Source: Nectonema munidae (taxonomy: Eukaryota; Nematomorpha; Nectonematoida; Nectonematidae). Taken from it: a stretch of DNA of 64,000 bases. The stretch covers positions 558,001-622,000 of the forward strand of contig JAUIRK010000951.1 of the NCBI GenBank assembly GCA_030549495.1, in the 5' to 3' direction. How positions within the stretch are numbered: position 1 is the stretch's first letter; each line of letters starts with the position of its first letter. The position numbers and the translations under genes were made by a program. Positions 47,516-64,000 of the stretch are shown in pieces. The notes beneath the pieces are model-generated. The model had not been told where the DNA came from, made no database searches, and worked only from the letters and a program-made list of their open reading frames with translations.

Positions 47516-48149
47516 TTGGTACAATACCCTATCAGTGGTACATCTCACAATATCTCTTTTAAAAATAATTCCTAATTCTTCTAGCCTGTCTTGAAACATT
47601 TTAACTGTTTTTCACTGTTAAGAGAACCTTTTACAAGAACCACCCTAAGCGACCAAAAGTCTTCACTTCCATGTAAATTAATGCAAATGTAGCGTTTATT
47701 TTGTTGTGAGGTGAATTCATCAAGAGTAAAAGAAAATCTTTTTTTGTGTTTCACTTCCTCTTTATTGCTTCAGTTTATCTTTTTGTTTAAAATAAAAATT
47801 AATTATCATTTTTCCTACACTTGTATGAGTTGAAGGTGAAGCTTTTTCATACTTTTCTTTACGTAAACTTTCTTGAATAAATAAGCAAGTTGCAATGGAT
47901 GTAAAAGAATTTACTCTTCAATTAATTTCTTTGCCAAAAATTTCTCTGTTTTTGATTTTATTAGAAAAAGAAGTTATAACACCCCCCCCCCCTCTAAGCC
48001 CCTGATTTAAATCCTAGCCTTATAACATCTATAAAAATAGGCCTGAAAAGCAATACAATAAAAGTAGTCTCAATTCAGAGACTAAATTATTTATTCTTTT
48101 ATCAAAATTGCTAATGACCCAAGATTGATGCAATATGTTGGGGAAAACG

Positions 48150-48547
48150 ATCAACTCAGTGACCCCTTTTCGGTCCCCATGGAACTGCTTGGCAATCGCC
48201 TTTATGCACCGCGGACTCCAGTTTGAAAACCACTGCGTTAGAAGGTAGTAATGCAATCAGAATTACAAACAAGGTAATTTGACTTGATAAAATTAAAATT
48301 ACATTATCAAAATTATGGTGGAATTGACAGCCTACAGTGCAAGTATATTGACGGATAATAATGGTGGTCTGTTCATTCGACAAAAATTCTTTTATAATAA
48401 ATTTTGGAAATTATAATAAAAAATTCGTCCCCTGAAAAATTTTGAGGATGTGCGCTTTAAATATTTAAGAAAATAAAAATTAAGGGGGGGGGGCTTCTGG
48501 CGGAGAGGGGCACTGCACAACAGGTCCCGTGCTGGTTACGCCACTGG
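48150..48547. repeat. hAT-type termini, non-autonomous element debris
   Basis: Two terminus-like strings: GCACCGCGGACTCCAGTTTGAAAACCACTG (48205-48235) and, inverted, CCAGTGGCGTAACCAGCACGGGACCTG (from 48547 leftwards). Between them no frame is recognised. The two are likely from different elements. Confidence 0.4.
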
Positions 48548-49789
48548 ACTGATGAGAGTTAAAACAAATACATTTTACCACATGGAACGAAACGTTCAAC
48601 CCCCCCCCCCCCCCCATAACAAAGAGGTACATTATATGTTAGCAAATTTTTTTCCATTAGGTAAAGAAATTATATTTAATTTGCATGTCCTTATTTTCAA
48701 AGAACGGTATAAAGATCGTGTTAAAAAATTGAATGAATCCAGCTAAAATAATTTACACAATACGGAGGTGCGATCACATCTGGTAGGAAAACGTCGGCCT
48801 AGGTGTTAAAAATTTATTTATCAATAAAATTTGAAAAAAGAAGTGTCTGAAAATCCTGATTAAATTTAGGTTAAAATTTTGGAATATGGAAGTTTTTTTT
48901 TAATTGTACTTTTTAAAAATTTTATTGTAAATGTAATTTATAATTAAAAAAAATTGATCACACAGAATTATTTCCAGATTTTAGTGTGAGTAGATTCGTT
49001 CTGGATAGTTTTTTCCAGAGAAGATAATTCGTTAACATAAAACAGAAGATATTTAAAATAGAAATCATGATAAATATCGCGAATTGATTTTAAACTTATT
49101 TGTAATAAAAATTATAACGAAATTAAATAAATTCGTAACATTAAAATAAATGTGAGTTCTTTATCATTAAAAATACAAATATTACGATTTTCTTAAATCC
49201 ATCATGAAATATTTTTTTTCTCTGGGAGGACATATAGATCTGTCCAGGATAACCCTTAGCTGCAATAATCTTTTAAAAAGATGTATCACATATCGATATT
49301 TCTATCTATACATTTTTTATGAATATTCATCTAAAATAGAAATCTAAAGCATCATAAGTTGAAAAGAAATAGTATTAAAACCCAGAAACTAAAAATGATT
49401 TGAAATTAAAATAAAATATTTAAAAGATATTTTTATGCTTATCAAGATACTAATGCAATATATGTATTACATTACCCCTCCCACTTGCTAAGGTGACAAA
49501 ACTGACAGTAGAACAAGATTTAAAAATTACATTTAAAAGTTAAAGTAAAATCAAATTAAAACTTGTATAATAATATCTCTATTGAGTAGAGTAGGTTTAA
49601 TTTTCTTGATTAAATTTTAAATTGGTAATTTTCAAAATTCCTTTTAGTTTATTTAAAAGAATACGTAATTTTTATGAATCTAAAAATCTCAAAATATTAT
49701 CCTTTGGAGGAATAAAATTCAAGCTTTTCTAGATTTATTATACAATTTAAAAATATTACCAAGTGTAGAAAAATGCAAAAATAAAAGTG

Positions 49790-51490
49790 AAAAGTCCACT
49801 ACATCCTATCCCGTGACCTCATCCATCAGACGCAATCTGCATACCTTCCTAGCAAAAATACGGAAACAGCACTATCTCGTCTAACCACCTATCATAACTC
49901 TTCCTTTTTTAAGCAGAAAATTTCTTCTACAATTTTCCTAGACATAGACAACGCTTTCAACCCAGCCTGGCATCCTGCTATCATCGCAAACCTCGCTGAA
50001 AAATTATTTCCTCCTTACATCATCAAATTTATAGGCTCATACCTTTCAAACCGCTGTTTCATTTTCCGACATCGCGCTTCCCTATGCATCCATAAGCTAA
50101 CCCTCTCAACTCCACAAGAGGGATGACTTTCCGATATCATCTAGCTAGTTCTCATAGAACCTCTTCTCGATCTAATCTACACCAACACAGATTTCTCTCA
50201 ATGTTTTTCAGAGGACATATTATTCACTTTCACCAGTAACTCTCAACAAGAAAATCTCCCCAAATCCTCTTCATTTATACCAAAGTTACAAGATATGGCA
50301 AACACAGATAAGATATTCTTTAAGTCCAGCAAAACCAGCCTCATTCACTTCACACGCAAACCCCCAGAACATTTAACCATTCATTTAAATACCTCTACTT
50401 CTATACCTGCCTCAATACTATCAAATATCTAGGACTTAACCTCCAGTTCAATCTAAAATTGTTAATACACTTTAAAAAAATATAGCAAAAATTCTCAGTC
50501 ACTCTTTATTCACTTAAAAGCACTATCTCTTATAAATGGGGCCTCCATCCCAAACGCAGCAAATACATATATTCATCCTTAATCCTCTCCTGGGGCATCT
50601 CTTTAAAACACCCCACAACCATCCATTTTCTTAGTAAAATACACAGTCTCTGTCTACTTTGCATCACCAACGCGTATCGTACTACTTCCACACAACGACT
50701 AGAAATTCTAATAAACAGCCTACCATTACAACTTCAACACAAAAAAACATTATTATGCGCTTCATCTGACATACAACAACTTACTTCCCCCATTTCTTCC
50801 GATCACACAGCACAACACTACTCCATCCTATTCTTTCTACACTATTCTATTAGCAAAATTTGCACCAAATATTGCTAACTACCTAGTTCATCCCTCACCT
50901 TACCTCTCAAAACCATTCTAACGCACATTCACTTATCCTCTCAATCGTAGATGTCCAAATCTTCATCTCAAAATGCACTAATCTCCTTTTTACCACACAT
51001 CAGCACAATATACACAACCTTCAAAAATAAAAAATTTACACCACCGGGTTCAACTATTCTTTTCTATCAGGCCACTGACCATGCAAAGCATACCTCTACC
51101 GAAATAAAGTTAGCGAAAATTCATGCTGTCGTTTCGGATGCGACACAATAGACACGCCATAATATCTCATCTTCACATGTCAAATCTTCTCTTATCATCG
51201 CCAAGATCTTCCTATTCGCTGCCTTTATTTACTTAATCTCCAACAGCACTCTCAGATCTTCTGTTACACCCATCATTACTAAAATCCCTTGCAACCCTCA
51301 TTGACACCATTGAAACAATTCTCACTACCGTTGATAACCCTATGACAAACTAATCTGCCTTTCCTTTTTAATTTTAAAATAACATCTGTAACTCCTCCCT
51401 ATCTGTACTAACATTTCCATCCTCCTTAACCAACTCTCAAGCTTACGCGAGCATATCAGCACACGCTGGAAAGTGCTTTGAGATCTACCT
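49790..51490 (+). mobile_element. R1/LOA-like non-LTR retrotransposon (LINE) remnant
   Basis: Plus-strand frames with several stops encode SSTIFLDIDNAFNPAWHPAI (RT block with catalytic D: DIxxAFNxxWHPxI), then IKFIGSYLSNR and a GYLSDII-type decayed block where YADD should be. SYKWGLHPKRSKYIYSSLIL then SWGISLKH matches the 'WGLxPKxxxxxYxxxxxPxxxYGSxxW' thumb. ITNAYRTTSTQRLEILINSL follows, as in LOA/R1. The tail (PPGSTILFYQATDHAKHTST, 51030-51110) resembles the start of an RNase H domain. The block is GC-richer than its surroundings, with a C-rich, G-poor plus strand. Confidence 0.85.
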
Positions 51491-51717
51491 ACCTATCTAC
51501 CACACTACTATTCATATCAAAATTTTAAATACAGAAATATTAATTTGAAATCATAGAATTAAAATTTTTAGAACCCATAATATAATCTATAATAATAAAA
51601 TTAAATTTCTTACTGAGATTTATTTTGTGTTCTTTAAGTAATCGTTAAAAAAATTTTTACATAAACAATTTTTTGGAATAATTCAAAAAAAATTTGACCG
51701 ATATATTAATCATAGCT
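51491..51717. other. Spacer, AT-rich, nothing recognised
   Basis: Short AT-rich spacer between a LINE and a SINE-like repeat, with no frame or site recognised. It includes the polyA-poor 3' flank of the LINE remnant. Confidence 0.4.
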
Positions 51718-52060
51718 AAGCCTCAATAATTGTAAGTGTATAACTCTCAGCTTAACAGTTGAAGGTCAGGGGTTCGAACCCCAAGTCTCCCTATCTTAAA
51801 ATTAATATCACCAAATTGTGATTAACCATCTTGAAGTATAATGCAAGCATCCTTACAGCTGAAAGTACTTCGATATAAAATCCGATGGGGTGTTTTCATA
51901 GAAAAGGTAAACTTATTCCGCTTGTTTCGAACTATGAGGAAGCCAGCTTGATGCTGTATCGAACCCCAGACATCAAATTCAGTTTCTAACCGACCCTACT
52001 CAGGCCCAAAACGATAAGGTCGTGATCGTTCTGGATTTGATTCTATATAGTCATCTGTCA
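51718..52060 (+). mobile_element. tRNA-derived SINE
   Basis: A perfect B box, GGTTCGAACCCC, lies at 51772-51783, preceded by a decayed 5' part (AATTGTAAGTGTATAACTCTCAGC) and followed by AAGTCTCCCTATC rather than an acceptor stem. The body extends through GATGCTGTATCGAACCCCAG to GATAAGGTCGTGATCGTTCTGG. No complete cloverleaf can be drawn, so it is a SINE or tRNA pseudogene. Confidence 0.55.
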
Positions 52061-54529
52061 TGTTATAAAAAATATTCTTTTGCGAAAATTATAACGATGA
52101 AAAATAAAATAAATATTTTAATTTTCAGTTCGGCTCTAACAACTTTTCCTAAATTTTCAAAAATTTTCTCTGTTCTAAAAGGTAATAATTAATTTCTCTA
52201 CATCTTTTTTTAATAATTTATTTATGACTCATTCAGATTAATATATCACAGATTATGGTTTTTTTTTATGTATTTTCTCAATCTTTTTCAAATTTATATA
52301 TAATTTTTGAAATAAAACCTTAAAATTAAGAAAAATCCAATTCCTAGTTAAATACAATACACTATTTTTCTTTAAGTGACAACGTGTATGATGTTTAAGA
52401 AATTACAATATTTAAAATTCACTTTATCTTAGATAATAAATCTTTTTAAAACACGGTAAGTATGGTCCATGTCCCAAACCGCTTTTCTAAATGGTCCCTA
52501 TTATAAAATTTGTGCCAATTTTACCTTGTTTAATTTTATCCTACGTATAAGTACACAAATTGAAATAAGAAAGTTTATAAATTTTCAAGATTATTCAATC
52601 TTTAGTGCATTTAAGTTTTAGATTATATCAAAAAAGGGAACCTATCTATTTAATATAGGGAACTTAAGTAATGTATCTTTATTTACTATTTTAGTTACTT
52701 ATTTTAGTAATGTATCTTACATTTCTATTCTAATATATAATGGCTATTATGGGACTATACGAAAATTTTATAATCTTCCATAAGTCAATTTCGATTCATA
52801 ATTTAAAAAATTTATTTTATTTTTGAAAAATCAGACTTCGTATTCATTCAACATTATGTAACTTAATTAGCAACTGCTACACTTTCTTTAGTTTTTAAAA
52901 TTAAATTTAAAGTAAAACTATTTTTTATAGTTCAGTCTTTTACAAAACTATCAAAAATTGGTTTTGTGCCTTTATATATTTCCGGTCAAGTCTTTACTTT
53001 TGTAGAAAACACTAATCCTATTTACAATTTTTCTTACAAGAGTTATGTCATCTTTTAAGTCTCCATAATATATCTTAACTATTTGCTTTGTAAGATATAG
53101 TTCATGCTTTTTTTATAGATTTATTGCTTTATTTTATGAAAAAATATACGATGTCATAAAATTATCTACTCCGTAGTGATTATTAATTTTGTGAGGAATA
53201 ATAATTGTATTTCTAATTATATTTTCTTAAAGTGCGATTTGTTTTTTGAATTACTCTTATAAAGTCAACTCAAAATAAAAAAACCGTCAACGTTATTCAT
53301 CTGCGTGTGTGCAATTTATGATATAAAATTGAATGCAAATAAGATATTTATGATAGTAAAAATTTTAACTTTTTTGGCTAAAATGTGGAATAAGCATTTA
53401 AAAATTCTAAAATTTAAATAAAAGTATGAGTCCTCATCAAAATTAAGATACGCTAAGTTTAACAAAGTTAAATCTAACTCATAAAATTATTTCTAATTCT
53501 TCTTTTCTAAGTCTAAAAGACTTACATTTTAGATTAAAAAGAGGAGACTTAAGGATTTTAGTGAATCTTCCTAGTTCTTTTTTCTCTTGTGAAGAGATAA
53601 TATAAGGAATGGTTGGCATATAGGTTGTTAGGTGCATCCCATCAGTTTAAAAGAGATTTTTAGATCCTTGTTTTCCCAATGACAGAGTTGCTCTCTCTCT
53701 CTCTCTAAGTGTACCTAACCTCTCCTTCCTTAGAGAGCTAAACATAGGGCTCTGTGAATTTAAAGAAACTTATAAATATCTAATATTTGTCTTGACTATC
53801 AAGGATTATCGTTACTGAAGTTACTCTTTGGTTTATCTCAAGAATTGCTTTTACTTTAGATAAATTAATTCACCATCTTTGTAATCTTGATGAAAAGAAA
53901 AACATGGTTGTTTATATTGGTCATAATGATATCATCACGTTCACTCTATAATACTTAGTTAGGTATGAAATGACTTCCAATCTCATCTATATATTATATA
54001 AGCAGCACATACGAAAAGGCAATAGGGCAATTTTTAAGTGCTTTTTATTAAGTTTCATTAATAGTATAATCAAGAGCAATAATTACAATAATATTAACTA
54101 CGCACAACCTATAATAATATATAAGTGTTCTTTTCTATATCCAATCATATTGCTATTTTATCCTGGAGATGCTTTGTCTTCATTGTTTTGCATACAATAA
54201 ATAATAAATCTATATGTACGTGCATGTATATATCTTTCACACTTGATTGCATTTTATTCATTTTAGATTATTGTTATTAGTGGTTGAAATCTAGCTTCCT
54301 TAACTTCTTCATTTATTTTGAGTTGTGTGTGTATGCTTTCTTCCCTCGCGCTAAAACTGAAAAATATATCTTTATTGACTTTTACGCCTCCTGTTATTAA
54401 TAGTACATCTTCATTTCTTCTACTACTCCCTTCTTTCACATCTCTTTTCTTTTATAAGATTTGTGTCCTTTTCCATTTTTTCTGTGCTCTAACGATTTTT
54501 AACACCAATTCGTGAGTACTTAAACTCTG
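52061..54529. other. Upstream region of Rac, AT-rich, promoter not resolved
   Basis: No gene recognised. A CT microsatellite lies at 53692-53706. The 500 bp before the Rac start are pyrimidine-rich on the plus strand (CTACTACTCCCTTCTTTCACATCTC at 54419) and may hold the promoter and 5' UTR, but no TATA box or initiator stands out. A 5' non-coding exon cannot be excluded. Confidence 0.4.
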
Positions 54530-61453
<6,924 letters not shown>

Positions 61454-64000
61454 GTATTTTTTTAAATTATTTCCCGTTTTTCGAGTATTAATTTTGCTAA
61501 ACGCGCTGAATGTCTACGGACTAAATGCCTAACATTTTGAAGTAATTTTTGAATAAAAATATAATACACACAGAGAAGAAGCTAAGGAGGGGCAATGGAT
61601 GGCTATAGCCATAGGCTAATTCAGTCACTTACTTTCATTCCCTGATTCTACTAGTATAAAAGTTATTATATATTTTTTATGAATAATGTTATTTAAATAA
61701 AGGTATGATATAGTTTTATAAACATTAAAGCTCATAAAAAATATTTCTTTTACATTGTAGTCATCCTTCTTTACTAGCACAAAGGAAAAAAGGGGGGGGT
61801 TTTGTTTTAAAAAAAAAAAAGGAAATGGGGAGAAAAGAAAAGGGTCAGTATTTCACTAAAAGTGACTAGCACAAAACTTCGAGTATTGTAAGAATCCTGG
61901 AGTATTTGCGGGTCTACAACTTTTAGCCATCACAATTGGTTCCCTAGACACACTATGACTAGAATGCAGGATATCAAGTTTATCGTTAACAAGAACTTTT
62001 CATCCATGATCCATCAGTATCAGGAACTATCGCCCCTACTCATTAGCCTCAAAATACATTAGTATTAGCTGCTTATTAGGGCTAAGTGGTTTGATTGAAA
62101 GCGTATGGAACCTTTAACATAGTAGCTGTCCCTCTTCTGGAAGGTCTCTAACCAATCAGACGCTATGGGCCTCTTCTAATGTATAAAGAGCCCACAATTC
62201 TGATATAATCTACTTTATGTTTTGGTGCGTCAAATTTTCTCCAATACCCACCCACCTATAAGTCACCGATTCCAAAGAAAGAAAAGAAAGAATTCAGTTC
62301 TTCAAACTCTACAATTTTTGTTGCAACCGACTATGCTGTGTAGTATATGGACTCACGGTCGAAAACCATCTTTATGATACTATTCTATGGAAAAATCTCC
62401 ATAAATCAAAATATTTCATATATTTTATTTCATAAGTAAAGTGCTGAAGGGTCATTTGCTTGAAATAAAAAGAAGAAACAAAAAGCGTAAAATTTCAAAT
62501 ACATTTATTTAAATGAAACGAATTTTCGAAAACTACAATTTACAATTTTTAAAAGTTATTTATAAAAAGAATTTGTATGAAACGCAGCCGTTAACCCATT
62601 TAAGGCCAAGCAAAGCAGACGATATCTAAAAAACGCAGACGATTTATATTCAGTCATTGAAAAAAGCAGACGAAGATGAAATTACTTATGTTCCAAAATA
62701 GGAACATTGGCTGTACATGGGTTAAGCAAGTAAAGTAATATGGAAAGTTTACTCACATGACAAACAAGTCTTTTAATGGTATAAAAAGGATATAAAATTA
62801 AAAATTTATTCTTAGGCTTCCCAGATGTGTGCCCATGGACTTTTTGCTTATCTGTAACCACTTTTAATGGCTTATTGCTAGTTATTTATTTAGTTAGCTC
62901 TATTATTGAAACAAATTATTTAATTTTAGCAATATCTTATTTATGGAGTGTTTATAAAATTCATTGGATATTACTAACTAAATAAGACTATACAATGCTA
63001 CTAAACTGTTCCACAGTATATTATTATTATTATTTGAAACAAGATATAATAAAAACATAAAGAATATAATGTCTAAGAGAATAAATTTCGTATAGGCCTA
63101 TTTTTTCGGCCTTTAAATTTAGATTTACCAGTTGTGTTCATCCTGTTCATTTATACTTTTTTTCCACTATAAAAACTAAAATTGTGAAAAATAGCTAAAA
63201 CATTTAATATTGTGTGATAAAGCTGTATAAAAGGAAAAACTTCATCGTTGCTTTTTTTCTTCTTTTGGGCCCTTAGGGCTAAGTCTAGCAAGCCTTATTG
63301 TTAATTTGTTCCGCTTATCCACTTGTGTATTATATTTATTTGATAATGCATCAATGTACTTCCCCATGGCTCCTTTAGCTCGTAGGAAGCGTGTTCAACC
63401 CTAACAATACCCGTAATAGCATTGTAATAGTTTATGTCAATATATAGAGTGTAGACGAAGTCACTTAGTGTTAACTTCATATTTCAAACACAAAATCAAA
63501 GTCGCATTTATTTTGCAATGCAAAGCATATTACGAGAACGGGAAAAATTTTCAAAGGCTGCATATATATACTTGCTATGTTCTGTTTCCTGAAACGTAAC
63601 AATGCTATTGTTTGAAAGCGAGATAGATTCTTTGATAGTAATTTGTATTTTTATCAGTTAATGTAGCTCGACTCCCTAACGTCCTTAAGCAATGAGTGTG
63701 CCACAATGTCTAATTCCTTTTATTTCTCCTTGTTTTCACCATTATATGTATATGTATATATATGAGATGTATTGTAAGAATAATTCTCAAATCACTGCCT
63801 TCTTTTCTTTTTTCCATAATGATAAGAAAGCTTATTTTAAATGACTGTAATCAACTCGGTGTATATTATCCCGAACATTAAACGATTTAATACTATTTAT
63901 CATAGTTCTATGTTTCCACATAATCCTTGATTTCCAATCTTCAGGCCAATCACGGGCAATCTTTTTACATATTTAAGAGGGGTGTCAATACTTAACATTT
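61454..64000 (+). other. Rac intron 4, open to the right edge
   Basis: No WYPEVRHHCP-type exon was found. Contents: poly-G/A near 61790-61830; TTAA MITE copy 4 at 62591-62725; AT microsatellite stretches near 63560 and 63745-63760. The rest is AT-rich. Confidence 0.55.
62591..62725 (+). mobile_element. MITE with TTAA ends, AGACGA family, copy 4
   Basis: 135 bp, from TTAACCCATTTAAGGCCAAG to CTGTACATGGGTTAA, with three AGACGA motifs (GCAGACGATATC, GCAGACGATTTAT, GCAGACGAAGATG). It is almost the reverse complement of the element at 36849-36982. TTAA at both ends is the target duplication expected of piggyBac-type transposition. Confidence 0.85.

Larger units (their letters stand above)
46033..49789. 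other. Intergenic between CCAR1 and Rac, repeat-rich
   Basis: No gene recognised. Contents: a duplicated repeat block at 46840-47515 (listed separately); poly-C/G tracts at 47981-47993, 48484-48491 and 48600-48615; and non-autonomous hAT ends at 48150-48240 (GGACTCCAGTTTGAAAACCACTG) and 48515-48547 (inverse CCAGTGGCGTAACCAGCACGG). The GGCGTAACCAGC pattern is a familiar hAT terminus style. Confidence 0.45.

Overview
This is an AT-rich eukaryotic window: intron-dense, full of transposon remains and microsatellites, with no prokaryotic features. The two recognisable host genes are an arthropod-type CCAR1 and a Rac GTPase. Abundant hAT, Tigger/pogo, piggyBac, MULE and LINE debris fits an arthropod, perhaps a copepod. 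The species is inference; no single marker fixes it.

Layout. Bases 1-17000 hold no convincing host gene. They contain a perfect (TG)315 microsatellite (3891-4520), a hAT remnant (7245-7790), a roughly 4.8 kb hAT element (8140-12919) with a decayed Tigger-like transposon (8620-11372) nested in it, and a decayed LINE (15380-16500). Bases 17075-46032, minus strand, are the CCAR1 orthologue. I rebuilt 17 coding exons from splice sites, matching phases and similarity to the human protein as I remember it; all junctions keep frame and give about 1040 codons. Order of parts: S1-like domain (split by a 6 kb intron), RS-rich linker, inactive Nudix-like DBC1 region, poly-Ser linker, conserved middle block, acidic linker, EF-hand-like segment, C-terminal coiled coil and a Ser/His-rich tail. 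No SAP exon was found where vertebrate CCAR1 has one. Its introns hold a MULE transposase, two hAT remnants and several MITEs.

Bases 46033-54529 separate the two divergently oriented genes. They hold a duplicated repeat block (46840-47515), hAT ends, a second, GC-richer and G-poor LINE (49790-51490) and a tRNA-derived SINE. Bases 54530-61453, plus strand, are the first four coding exons of a Rac-type small GTPase (codons 1-96). The rest lies beyond the right edge. Its 5.7 kb first intron carries a decayed piggyBac element and, antisense and only 39 bp from exon 2, an intact tRNA-Lys(UUU) gene.

A small MITE family with TTAA ends and internal AGACGA motifs occurs at least four times (1361, 19905, 36849, 62591), three of them in introns of the two genes. 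I found no new multi-gene system. The main results are the two gene models, the missing SAP domain, the tRNA nested in Rac, the nested transposons and the MITE family.
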